Assembly: GCA_015227615.1 (NCBI GenBank)
Contig: JAALGZ010000032.1
Location: 360,816 to 424,815 of the forward strand
From: Labyrinthula sp. Ha
Lineage: Eukaryota; Sar; Bigyra; Labyrinthulida; Labyrinthulaceae
Length of the DNA stretch: 64,000 nucleotides
Reading direction: 5' to 3'
Part shown: piece after piece, positions 21,172 through 31,209 of the stretch
Numbering within the stretch: the first letter of the stretch is position 1
Layout of the letters: every line of letters starts with the position of its first letter
The notes under the pieces: generated by a model
Database searches by the model: none
Told to the model about the DNA's origin: nothing
Seen by the model: the letters and a program-made list of their open reading frames with translations, nothing else
Made by a program: the position numbers and the translations under genes

Positions 21172-24100
21172 CTATTTTTTGACCAGATTACCTTAATGAC
21201 GTCATTCAAAACCGTCATTCTTTTAAATTTCATGTTTACTAACTAGAAAACAAGAATTACGTAAAATGTCCATAACAGACAAGAGTTACAAAATTATATT
21301 ACCAAAAATCGAAACCTAGGTTCATGAGTGGAAATAAAAGAATTTTAAGTTTCTATTCGAGGAGTACAATCTTTTCTTATAAATATTTTTCATTGCTTTT
21401 TGTTTCTATGTGACTATGGAAGATATTGTCTGATCACCTAAATAAGGTAGTTTTTTTTCCTACAAAACCGAATTTCATCTCATTTAGTAAAAAACTATAA
21501 AGTTAGAAGTAACTGGGGATTAGCCAATTATTTCATTTCATTCCCAGCTGAAGAAAGAGCCTTCCAATATTTTTGTTTAAGACCCGGATTGTAATATGTT
21601 ATGGGATAAGTACATCCAATTATCACCAGAGTTTGCCATCTGCTGCCAACAAGAGTAAGGACACGTTACTTACATTGAAATAGATCTCTTATAAGCAGAG
21701 ATATATGAAATCCTTTACTTGTTGATGAACTAGTTAACTCTAAGTGGTAGTTTGTTGAGACGCATAACTGAGCTTAGAAAATGCCTTTAATTCGTTAACG
21801 TACCTATTTTGGTGTATTAATTTAAACTAAAAATTGAATTACCTTGTTCCATTCTTTTAGAAGCTTAATTGCTCCACTGAGAATTATATTTTTTTTTATT
21901 TCATAACCCTGGTCTCAGGTAGTTTGATTTAACCTGGAGTGAACTCAAAGAACTTATTATGATTTAGTATAACTTCTCTCTGTAACTGCATGGCGTGAAT
22001 AATTCTTACAAAATTGCCAAAAACCATGAACGGTGATGTAGCTGCTAAGTTAATTGTTCATAGTATATTAATTAAGTATCATACATCTATAGGATGCTCG
22101 TGTAGTCTTTTGTACAGGGGTTTTGTATCCCATGCAATACTTAATGCTGCTAAGTATTAAAATATTGATGTTGATAATCTCTAAAATTTAACTTGAGGTA
22201 TTTGATACTTTTGGAATAGTTTTCTTGATAATTGGTATTCTTCGTTGTACACACTACCAAAGCTTAGCCAAAACGTTATTGCGTTCATGGCAAAAAAGTA
22301 TATTTCAATATTGCTCTTTGAAGGTATTTCAACGGTTGGTGAGAAAGGAATTAATTTTTCATATCACTTAGTAATATATTTAAAGTCCTCATATACTCTC
22401 TGCATAATTTAAATATTATTTAGACCAAGAATCGTGTCCTTAAAAGTTTTTAAGCCACCGATCTAGCTTGAGTACTAAGTCATATTGAGTAGCTCAAAGC
22501 TCTTTGTAGTAGAGATAACAGGGTGTAGAAAGTGAAATGATAATATCAGTATTTTCATCGGTGCATTCCCACTCAAAATAAAAAAAAATGTTGAAACAGA
22601 GACTCTAGATAGCAATTTAGAGAACCGCAATTTAGAAAAAGAATTCTATCTTAACCAATTGTGGATAGTAAGACATAGCTCTGATTTACCATTGATAATT
22701 CTTGGGAAGTAGCCATGGTTTGAAACAGATATTCTTGATCAATATGTCGTTAAAGCTTCGGCATCTTCTTTGCCTCTGAACCATAGTTGCTCATTCTACT
22801 AAGCTTTGCCAAGTAATACGTACTATTAATTTTAAGCAACGCTGGCCAATATCTCATTCTTGGGAAAAAATTAAGTAAATTCAAGAGTTTCTTCACAACA
22901 ATTTAGGTTTGTTATTCCAATAAGTATATTACTTGGAAACTAAGCTTTAATGTCAAGTTCCAAGAACGTTTAGGCGGCTCTTACCTGAAAGTTATATCAA
23001 TCTAACTAGAGTGGAGCTAGCCCAATATCCTTACAGAATGAGGCTATGAATGGGAACCAAATAATTTCAATGATGATGTTTTCGGTTTGTCACAAACAAC
23101 CAAATACTTTTGTTTCTGTCTGGATGCAGAACCTGTGGTGGTTTTCTTGGAGCTTGGAATTGATTCTTTTCTCGATACTCTGATCCCATCCCCCTGGTTA
23201 AGTACAATTACATCCTAATAGACATAACACCAAGTGTCACAACATCAAAGTTGCAGAAATATACCATGATAGATTCTAACTAACATTATTCGGTTTCATT
23301 TCCAGGTGTCGTGGATCATAGTTGGGTTGTCTGCTTTAAGTATTAGAAGATACTGTATATGCTGTTATATATAGTAAAACTAAGTACTTCCAGTAAGAAG
23401 AAATTTCCTATTGTTAAGATTATAATTTAATATAATTTCCCTGGTGGTAAAATGAAAATAAAAATTTGTAGAAACAACTATATTTAGACTAAATGTAACA
23501 TGTTAATTAACTTTCTTGTCACACTAAAGTAGAACAAGAGAACAGAGTTCACATTCTTTAAATTACGGTCCTTAGTCTTGGCAAGTTAGTCTACGAACAG
23601 GTATTTCAGCCCCTAGCATTGACTAAAAAATTAATATTCCTGATGATTTTGTCAATATTTATCTACGTTATTAAATATTGTTTTGGCTATTCAACTTAAC
23701 TAATATTACTAATTTTTTTAACAACTCAAGTGGCTCTATCCAAAGCGGCTTGAAAGCTTATAGATCCTTAAACAAAAAAGGAAAAATAAACCCAGAACAT
23801 GTGAAAAGTAGCATAATATGATATTATATGGAATGTTTTTTTTTAATGGTTTTAAATCCCGGAAATGATTAATACTAGTAAACCCTGAATGGAGCAGAGT
23901 GAATATGCTTATTCTAAGGAGAAATATGTTGAGACAGATAATATAATTATTATGTAAACATCAACATTATCGTAACCCCACTTTTGTATAAAGTTGAAGT
24001 AAACCCAACCAAATGTACTTCATTGACTTTATTAAATCCGGCAAACTACTTAACCTCTATTCACGGAGTTCTCACACTTATTTCAAGAGTATTTCTTACT

Positions 24101-24366
24101 TAAGTTAGGGTAAAATTAGTTATAACCCAACTGTAATACACCTAATAGATGAAATCTATATCTAAGAGAAACTTGTATATCTTCTATACTAGTTTGTTTT
24201 TTTTGCGCCTACCAATCTCAGTTCGACAGATTTCATGAGATTTACAGAGTTGAATAGAGCGGAAAAGAAACTCAAGGTGACATTACCCGGTAAGTTATAA
24301 AACTGAACTACTTTTCCGACCTTATTGAAGGAAACAAAACTTAATATAAATACAAAATTTCCTCGG
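21172..24366. other. Intergenic, 3.2 kb, nothing recognisable
   Basis: This AT-rich stretch lies between the divergent starts of the trehalose synthase and VWA8 genes. No ORF above the track's threshold, repeat or RNA gene was seen. It must contain the promoters of both genes. A GGTAAGTT word at 24289-24296 looks like a splice donor, but no in-frame acceptor joins it to VWA8. Confidence 0.5.
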
Positions 24367-27300
24367 ATGAGCAGAATACATAAGCTTCACAATCACTTAT
24401 CCAAAACAGATAATGGAAAGCTTTGTATCAACTATACAGCCTCTTCCGAAGCCCCAAGACAATTGCAAGTCAGTATCGGTGACGTTTCGTATGAAATTTT
24501 TCCTCCAGAAGAAGATCTACTTCCGCTTGTTCCTGTAGGTTACTTAAAGAAAAACGAATCTCAAGAAGTATTAAAATCCCTTCGCTTTATTATGCAAAAA
24601 GATATTCTTGGACAAGATATTTTTCTTATAGGTCCGCCAGGAGAAACAAAACTTGAAATAATCATGAAATATTGTGAACTTGTAAAAAAACCGGTTGAAT
24701 ATGTATCTCTTTCTCAAGATACAACAGAAACGGATTTAAAACAAAGAAGAGAAATTATAAAAGGAACTGCAAAATATATTGACTGTGCAGCAACAAGAGC
24801 TGCTTTGAGAGGATGTTTTCTTATTCTCGATGGGATAGAAAAAACAGAAAGAAATGTTCTTCCTTTATTAAATAACTTACTTGAAAACAGAGAACTTGCT
24901 TTGGATGACGGAAGATTTCTTCTTTCACCCTTACAAAAACAAAACTTTCCTGAACTTGATAATTTACGCTTTGAGTTTACCCATGAGAAGTTTCGAGTTT
25001 GTGCACTTGGTGTACCTGTTCCTCCATATCCTGGAAGTACACTCGATCCACCATTTAGATCAAGGTTTCAAGCAAGAGATATTTCTTTTCCTCTTATTGC
25101 TGATGAAAAATTACCTGAGTTTAGAGTCTTGAGAGATTTGATGAAGATAAGAAGTATTTTACAAGGTTCTGGACAAAGTGATGAACAACTTGGGTTTTCA
25201 ACAAAAGTATTGGTAAAGCTTCCTCAAAACTTCCTAGAATATTCCTCAAAGTTGCTTCAAGTTGCACAAGAAAAAAATATCAAATTAGATCTGATGAGTG
25301 TATTGAGTTTCTTTCATCCTATGCCCCAAGTTGATTTAAATTTCTTAGAAGTTATTGAGAACCTTGGATTTTCTCCAAAAAAATTCAATCCTCTCTCTCC
25401 AGAGGGTTCTTTAAATCTTGCAGATGCAGTTGGTGACTTTTGTATTTGTGGAGCAAGAGGTATTGGAAAGAGTTTTGTACTCAAACAATTCTTAGAAGAT
25501 AATGAATATGATCTTTCAAGAGTTGAAGTGATTAGTTTATACAAAGATATGTCAGCTAGAAGTTTATTACAAATAAGATCAACGAACGAGTTTGGAGACA
25601 CAAAGTGGGAAGACTCTCGTTTAGTTGTTATGGCCAAAGCAGGTGGTGTTATTGTATTAGACGGTATTGAGCAACTGATACCTTCCACTGTTGGTACTCT
25701 ACAGCAGTTAATTCACCACAGACAACTTACTCTTCCAGATGGAACTCTATTGATAGACGAAGATAAGTATAATCAAATAAAGGATATTTCCGAAAAATTC
25801 CGATTTCCGATATTTCCAATACCGAAGAGCTTCAAAGTTATTGCGATATGTAGAACAAAAAGCATAACGGTACCTGTTGAAATATCTAGACCAAGTTTAA
25901 TAGAAGTCGGCTTTTTAGAAGAAGTCAGGTCTATGTTTAGACTTGTACAAATCCCTCTCATGTCAACTCAAGAAGTGAGGATATTGTTACAAAATAAGTT
26001 TCCTCAGCTTCCATTGGTTATTTTAGATAAGTTGTTGTTAGTAAGAGAGAGATGTAATTCATCCTCAGAACAAGAGAGTGCTCTACAGGATGCTGTTTCC
26101 ATAAGACAGTTGATTAGAGTTTGCTCTAGGCTATGTGCTTTTTCAATAAATGAAGATGAGTTAGAGAAGAAACTTGTTGAATGCTTACTTGATGCTGCAC
26201 TAGATAGGTTTCTTCCTGAACTAGTGAAGGAAGTATACCATAATCTCTTAGAGCAATGCGGACTTCCAGTTATCAAACAACGTAAACTTGGAGAAGAAAT
26301 AACCATTTCCTTTGAAGAAACCAAAGTTGGGAAAATACTGCATATAGGAAACGCCTCTTGTGCTGTCTTTGAACCTAAAGAAGAAGATCTAGTATTGGTT
26401 CCAAAAATATTATTTTACGAAAACCAAAGACAACTTCAAACTTTAGAGTCTCTTCTTCGTGACTTTAGTATAGAAGAAAACTTATTGCTTATAGGAAATC
26501 AGGGGGTAGGTAAGAATAAACTAGTTGATAAAATGCTAGAACTGTTAAATTACCCAAGAGAGTATATTCAACTACACAGAGATACAACAGTACAAAGTCT
26601 TACCAGTAACCCAACTATAGAAGATGGAGTTCTCAAGTATGAAGATTCAGCACTTGTGAAGGCAGTTACTTATGGTAGAACTCTTGTGATTGATGAAGCA
26701 GATAAAGCACCTACAAATGTAACAAGTATTTTGAAGGCGTTGATTGAGGATAGGTCTATGCTTTTGGCTGATAATAGGAAAATTGTTACACAGCAAGTGT
26801 ATGAAAGTATTGATTCTTCTAAAAGAGATATGTTTATTCCTATTCATGAAGATTTCAGGTTAATAGCACTTGCAAATAGACCAGGATTTCCTTTTCATGG
26901 AAATGATTTTTTCAGAGAGCTTGGAGATGTATTTTCTTGTCATGCAGTTGATAATCCAACATTTGAGTCTGAATTGAGTTTGTTACGAAATTATGCTCCA
27001 AATGTTCCTGACGAGACACTAAAGAAACTTGTTAATGCGTTTTCTGACTTAAGAAATCTTTCAGATGATGGGTTATTATCATATCCGTATTCTACAAGAG
27101 AATTAGCAAATATTGTAATTCACTTGGAAAAGTTTCCAAACGATGGATTAGAGAGAGTTTTGAAAAATGTGTTTGACTTTGATGGGTATTCTACTGAAGA
27201 ACAGCAGATTGTTGAGAAAGTTTTGAAAGAAAACGGAGTTAGTTTTAATTCAAGTAATGCATATTTTGATGTTGATGCTGGAACACTATCTAAATTAGAT

Positions 27301-30000
27301 CCACCTTTGTTGGAATATTCAATAACAAATACATATATGGCAAAATATGCAAGAGATCTATTTACACCTCAGTACACAAAACCAATGGAGTTTTTATGTA
27401 GAGAAGATAAAAGACACAACACTTATTTCTGGGCTCTTCCTCAACCATACTTAAACCTCTCTTTGAGAGTTAAAGTTAGAACAGCATCCACTTTTTCTGA
27501 AGTTTCGAAATCATTTTATTTAGATAGAGGACTTATTTTGGATAGTGTAAAAGTTGGTTCTGATTTATATGTACTTCAAAAAACTTCTACTCTGAATTTT
27601 ATTCATATAGCAGATATTCGTAACCCTTCTAGAGCAATTTACACTGACTTGCATAAAGGCTTACCTGCGGATGGAGTATATAGATCTGTACCTAAGGAAG
27701 CGCAACTAATCCCTATCCAAGTAAAAAACTCATTTAAAACAGATTTTCTTGTAATAGACGCCCAGGCAAAGACTCTTATTGGGATCTCTCAGAATCAGGA
27801 GCAAAGAGAGAATACATTTACATATATGCAAGATTTGAACAAGATTTTTCCAAATAAGACTGCTCTTGTAGGTTTGAATCTGGATGTTTCTCAAGGTTTA
27901 GTTGTACTTTTTCAAAAAGAAAATTCTCATCTTTTGTGTTTAAACTACTCAAAAAGTACAGCAGCTGTTTTCAACTTACCTGAAGAGATGTTGATTGAAA
28001 AATTAGTTGAGGTACCTAAATCCCCACAAGGTCCATGTGCATCTGTTTGTTATAAAACACCTCAAGGGGAGGTGTTGAATGGAGTTCTATTTTTTAATGA
28101 GGACTTTAGTATTAAATATCAACAATTTACAGCTCATAATAATGATACTGGAGAACTTACACCAAATAGTTTTGTATTCTTGAGTGAAGTAATGAAAACG
28201 AATAGTGCGAAAAAGTTTCCGTCTGTGGATAAAAGATTTTCTGTTTTTTCAGATCAAGGAAAAACAAAAACTATTCTTGCCACAAATGTTCCGTCATTTG
28301 CAAAAAATGGAACAAGTTCAGATATTTATGTATTTCCCGATCAAGATGCTGAAGATATTGTTTCTCAAACTTATCTTAATCATGCGCATGTTTTGGTTAC
28401 ATTAGGAAAACAAAAAATAGAAGAAAAGGATGTATTTGCACTAACTGTATGGGATTATAATTTAAGTACAAGAAGAACAATGGAGTTTGATGTTGGTGAT
28501 GCGCAAGAACCTGCAAAACAAGGTGAGGAGCAAATGAGAGCGAAACATTCCCCAGTTTTGTATGATCATGCTCATCTTGTAAGAGCTAGAAGAATATTAC
28601 TCTCTGAAGTACCAGAGCATAAAAGAGTTTTTTTTCAACCTTTGAATGATAACTTGAATGAAGATTTGGTAACTGTAGATTGTTTTGGAAGGGTAAAATA
28701 TTGGGTAGTTAGAGAAGATAAGTTAAAAAACGAGTATGAAAATTGGAAGACTTCTGTAGGAAAAGTTGATACAAATCTAAAGATTGTTTTTGAGGATGAG
28801 AGATTAGAGAGTGATTTTGGAGAAGGGGAGGGAAATGGTGAAGGAGAGGGGAATGGAAAAGGAAAGGGATCAGGAAAAGGAGAGGGAGAAGGTGAAGGTG
28901 GATCAGGGAGTGGAAATGGAGGAAGCGGAGAACTAAGTGGTGGAGGTGGTGGTTCTGGTACAGGAAATGCTACTGGCAAAAGTTTTGCTGATCTGGAAGA
29001 TTTAGCACCTCCTGTGGAAGATGAATCCTTGTTTGAGGCTATGGAGAGAATCGAGAATCCTGCGACTATGGGATTGGAAGAAGAGTTAACTGAAGAAGAA
29101 AAGGAAAGGAATGCAGAGATTATGCAAGCGACTGCTGAGATTAAGGAGTTGGAGTGGAAAAAGTATTTGGATACAATGCAACTTACCGAAAAAGATTTTG
29201 ATACGTATAACGAATATAAATCAACTGTAAAACATGAGATTCGTGAACTGAGAGCAATTTTGAGTAGTCTTGAAGCCAATGAGAATGAAAGAGATTGGCA
29301 TAAAAATCAAATGGTGGGTGATTTAGATGATACAAAGTTAATAGATGGATTAACAGGAGAAAAAAATATATATAAGAGACGAAAAGAAAATACACCAGAT
29401 CCCTTTTCCTATAGAGCTAAACCAAAAAGACTTCACTTTCTTTTTGATCTAAGTATGAGTATGTCTAGATATAAAGCAGATGGAAGGTTATTTAGAAGTC
29501 TGTCATCTGCAGTCATGATTATGGAAGCAGTAAAAGGATTTGAGCATAAGTTTGATATTAAGTTTTCTGGGCATTCTGGAGATAGTCGAGATGTAAAAAT
29601 TTTTGAATTTGGGAACCTTCCAAGAACAGATGGAGAAAGACTTGCAGTAATTAGAGCTATGGATAGTCACGCACAGATTTGTGATAGTGGAGATAATACA
29701 ATAGAAGCACTTAGATATGGAATAGAAACAATTAGATATGAAGAAGCAGATGATTATTTTTGTTTTCTTATATCAGATGCAAATTTGGATCAATACGGAA
29801 TAACAGCAAAAGAGTTAAAAGAATTAGTAAACTTGGATCCAAAAGTTCAAATCTTCTTTTTGTTTATTGCAAGTATGGGAGATCAGGCAGAGTTATTAGA
29901 AAAACAACTTCCTGGCTATGCTTTTGCTGCGTTGAAAAAAAGTATGATTCCTAGATCTTTGAAGTTGATGTTTCTTTCAGCAACTAGAAGTAAGTTATAA
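24367..30000 (+). CDS. VWA8: von Willebrand factor A domain-containing protein 8 (VWA8), multi-AAA ATPase
   Basis: The frame is open from 24325 but begins there with TTG; the first ATG is 24367, giving about 1877 residues, close to the family's ~1900. The N-terminal half aligns with animal VWA8 (QVSIGDVSYE, RFIMQKD, DTTETDLKQRREI). It has three dynein/MoxR-like AAA modules: the first P-loop (GPPGETKLE, about residue 88) is degenerate, as in animal VWA8, the second (GARGIGKSF, about 360) and third (GNQGVGKNK, about 712) are intact, and VLDGIEQ and VIDEADK serve as Walker B. A Gly/Glu/Lys low-complexity linker (about 1485-1540) precedes the VWA domain (about 1690-1877), whose MIDAS motif is DLSMSMS. 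VWA8 is known as a mitochondrial ATPase, and the basic N-terminus would suit import. No introns are seen. It ends 6 bp from the end of the convergent SBP2 gene. Confidence 0.93.
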   Translation: MSRIHKLHNHLSKTDNGKLCINYTASSEAPRQLQVSIGDVSYEIFPPEEDLLPLVPVGYLKKNESQEVLKSLRFIMQKDILGQDIFLIGPPGETKLEIIMKYCELVKKPVEYVSLSQDTTETDLKQRREIIKGTAKYIDCAATRAALRGCFLILDGIEKTERNVLPLLNNLLENRELALDDGRFLLSPLQKQNFPELDNLRFEFTHEKFRVCALGVPVPPYPGSTLDPPFRSRFQARDISFPLIADEKLPEFRVLRDLMKIRSILQGSGQSDEQLGFSTKVLVKLPQNFLEYSSKLLQVAQEKNIKLDLMSVLSFFHPMPQVDLNFLEVIENLGFSPKKFNPLSPEGSLNLADAVGDFCICGARGIGKSFVLKQFLEDNEYDLSRVEVISLYKDMSARSLLQIRSTNEFGDTKWEDSRLVVMAKAGGVIVLDGIEQLIPSTVGTLQQLIHHRQLTLPDGTLLIDEDKYNQIKDISEKFRFPIFPIPKSFKVIAICRTKSITVPVEISRPSLIEVGFLEEVRSMFRLVQIPLMSTQEVRILLQNKFPQLPLVILDKLLLVRERCNSSSEQESALQDAVSIRQLIRVCSRLCAFSINEDELEKKLVECLLDAALDRFLPELVKEVYHNLLEQCGLPVIKQRKLGEEITISFEETKVGKILHIGNASCAVFEPKEEDLVLVPKILFYENQRQLQTLESLLRDFSIEENLLLIGNQGVGKNKLVDKMLELLNYPREYIQLHRDTTVQSLTSNPTIEDGVLKYEDSALVKAVTYGRTLVIDEADKAPTNVTSILKALIEDRSMLLADNRKIVTQQVYESIDSSKRDMFIPIHEDFRLIALANRPGFPFHGNDFFRELGDVFSCHAVDNPTFESELSLLRNYAPNVPDETLKKLVNAFSDLRNLSDDGLLSYPYSTRELANIVIHLEKFPNDGLERVLKNVFDFDGYSTEEQQIVEKVLKENGVSFNSSNAYFDVDAGTLSKLDPPLLEYSITNTYMAKYARDLFTPQYTKPMEFLCREDKRHNTYFWALPQPYLNLSLRVKVRTASTFSEVSKSFYLDRGLILDSVKVGSDLYVLQKTSTLNFIHIADIRNPSRAIYTDLHKGLPADGVYRSVPKEAQLIPIQVKNSFKTDFLVIDAQAKTLIGISQNQEQRENTFTYMQDLNKIFPNKTALVGLNLDVSQGLVVLFQKENSHLLCLNYSKSTAAVFNLPEEMLIEKLVEVPKSPQGPCASVCYKTPQGEVLNGVLFFNEDFSIKYQQFTAHNNDTGELTPNSFVFLSEVMKTNSAKKFPSVDKRFSVFSDQGKTKTILATNVPSFAKNGTSSDIYVFPDQDAEDIVSQTYLNHAHVLVTLGKQKIEEKDVFALTVWDYNLSTRRTMEFDVGDAQEPAKQGEEQMRAKHSPVLYDHAHLVRARRILLSEVPEHKRVFFQPLNDNLNEDLVTVDCFGRVKYWVVREDKLKNEYENWKTSVGKVDTNLKIVFEDERLESDFGEGEGNGEGEGNGKGKGSGKGEGEGEGGSGSGNGGSGELSGGGGGSGTGNATGKSFADLEDLAPPVEDESLFEAMERIENPATMGLEEELTEEEKERNAEIMQATAEIKELEWKKYLDTMQLTEKDFDTYNEYKSTVKHEIRELRAILSSLEANENERDWHKNQMVGDLDDTKLIDGLTGEKNIYKRRKENTPDPFSYRAKPKRLHFLFDLSMSMSRYKADGRLFRSLSSAVMIMEAVKGFEHKFDIKFSGHSGDSRDVKIFEFGNLPRTDGERLAVIRAMDSHAQICDSGDNTIEALRYGIETIRYEEADDYFCFLISDANLDQYGITAKELKELVNLDPKVQIFFLFIASMGDQAELLEKQLPGYAFAALKKSMIPRSLKLMFLSATRSKL

Positions 30001-30006
30001 TTTTCG

Positions 30007-31209
30007 TCAATCTTCATTTGTAATTTGAAACTCTGCAAGTCTTTTCCAAACAGGTTTTGGTAAATCTTCAGCGAAAAGTGTATCTTTATTTAAAGGTTTA
30101 GATGGAATATTTATTTGATAAGGATTAGTTTCACAACCAGATAATTTACAAGGAACAAAATTTTGTTTATAAAGTATTTTATACTCTAAACAACGAGAAC
30201 AAAAAATATTTTTGCAAACAGAAAGAGAACAAATATAAAAAGATAATCGAGGTGTATGCCGACAACCAGAACAAATTATTCTAGAGTTCATATTTTTCAT
30301 ATCTTCATATGCTTGTTTAAGAACTAGACTTTGTTTAACTATTTCTTTGAAATCTGCATTTTGTTCTCCAAGAAAAAGTATTCCTATACAAGAAACAAAA
30401 GAAGGAACTCTTAATGCTTTTCCTATTTTCTTTCTTGTTAAACCATATAGAAAAGGAACTTTAATCTGTTTATACAGGTTTTTCGTTTTTTCTTCAAGTT
30501 CTTTACAAGTTGTTTTAATCTGATCTACTTGTTTTCTCAAGATTTCACCACTTTGTATGTTTGAAGGAATAATTACACCCAAAAGTTTATTGCTTCTTGC
30601 ATATTTTAATGTTTCTTTAACTCCTAGTATAATTCTTTTTCTATACTTTATTTTATCTTTTTTATATGCTTTCTTTTGTGCTTTGTAAAGATTTTTTATA
30701 AACTCAAACAATTTTTCTTCGAAACAGGAACTTAAGGCCTGTTCAATGTAATCACGTTCACTTTGTTCAACAGTTTTCTTTGATTCAACTTTTGTATATA
30801 AAGTTAATTTTTCTTTTGAACACCAATATCCAGGATTAGTTCTAAAAGAAGAAAATTCTTTTGGTTGTTCAACATTATTATCGAGAAACATTGGGTTGTA
30901 CTTTAGGACATATTCAGTGGAGGTTGGATTATTCAGGTATTTGAAATATTTGCTTCTTTTAATAAATTCCTGTTTCGTTCTTGAAATTTTTTTTTTCTTT
31001 TTCTCCCCTTTTATTCGCAGTCCGTTTTTTTCAAGTACACCTTCCAAACCAGGAACCTGTGCTTCAGCCTTCACACGAGTATTTGTTGTTTTGAGCTTAT
31101 AGACATTTGATTGAAGATTTTTTTTACAAGGAATATTTTTATCATATGTAGATTTTTCATTGATTAACTCCATTAAGCTATATGTTGTAGTTTGTTGGGG
31201 TTTCACCAT
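30007..31209 (-). CDS. SECIS-binding protein 2-like (SBP2), L7Ae RNA-binding domain plus cysteine-rich tail
   Basis: This 400-residue protein starts at the ATG at 31209 and ends in TGA. Residues about 163-305 match the SBP2 core: a KAYKKDKIKYRKR basic lead-in, IILGVKETLKYA, KLLGVIIPSNI, a helical insert, VPFLYGLTRKKIGKAL, then VSCIGILFL and VLKQAYEDM. In order and spacing this is the L7Ae-type kink-turn binding domain with the insert typical of SBP2. SBP2 binds the SECIS element in selenoprotein mRNAs and recruits the selenocysteine elongation factor, so UGA is read as selenocysteine. The segment before it (about 75-150) may correspond to the Sec-incorporation domain. Residues 313-359 add eight cysteines in pairs (C313, C316, C327, C332, C337, C340, C354, C359), likely a zinc-binding tail that I do not know from animal SBP2. 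The alternative is another L7Ae-family protein, which is less likely given the insert. Confidence 0.82.
   Translation of the reverse strand: MVKPQQTTTYSLMELINEKSTYDKNIPCKKNLQSNVYKLKTTNTRVKAEAQVPGLEGVLEKNGLRIKGEKKKKKISRTKQEFIKRSKYFKYLNNPTSTEYVLKYNPMFLDNNVEQPKEFSSFRTNPGYWCSKEKLTLYTKVESKKTVEQSERDYIEQALSSCFEEKLFEFIKNLYKAQKKAYKKDKIKYRKRIILGVKETLKYARSNKLLGVIIPSNIQSGEILRKQVDQIKTTCKELEEKTKNLYKQIKVPFLYGLTRKKIGKALRVPSFVSCIGILFLGEQNADFKEIVKQSLVLKQAYEDMKNMNSRIICSGCRHTPRLSFYICSLSVCKNIFCSRCLEYKILYKQNFVPCKLSGCETNPYQINIPSKPLNKDTLFAEDLPKPVWKRLAEFQITNED

Noticed and set aside
24235-24330. Possible extra first exon of VWA8 with a GGTAAGTT donor
   Set aside because: No acceptor within reach restores the VWA8 frame; the ATG at 24367 is sufficient.
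28635-29279. 214-codon antisense frame, Ser/Pro-rich
   Set aside because: It is the shadow of the Gly/Glu/Lys linker of VWA8 on the opposite strand.
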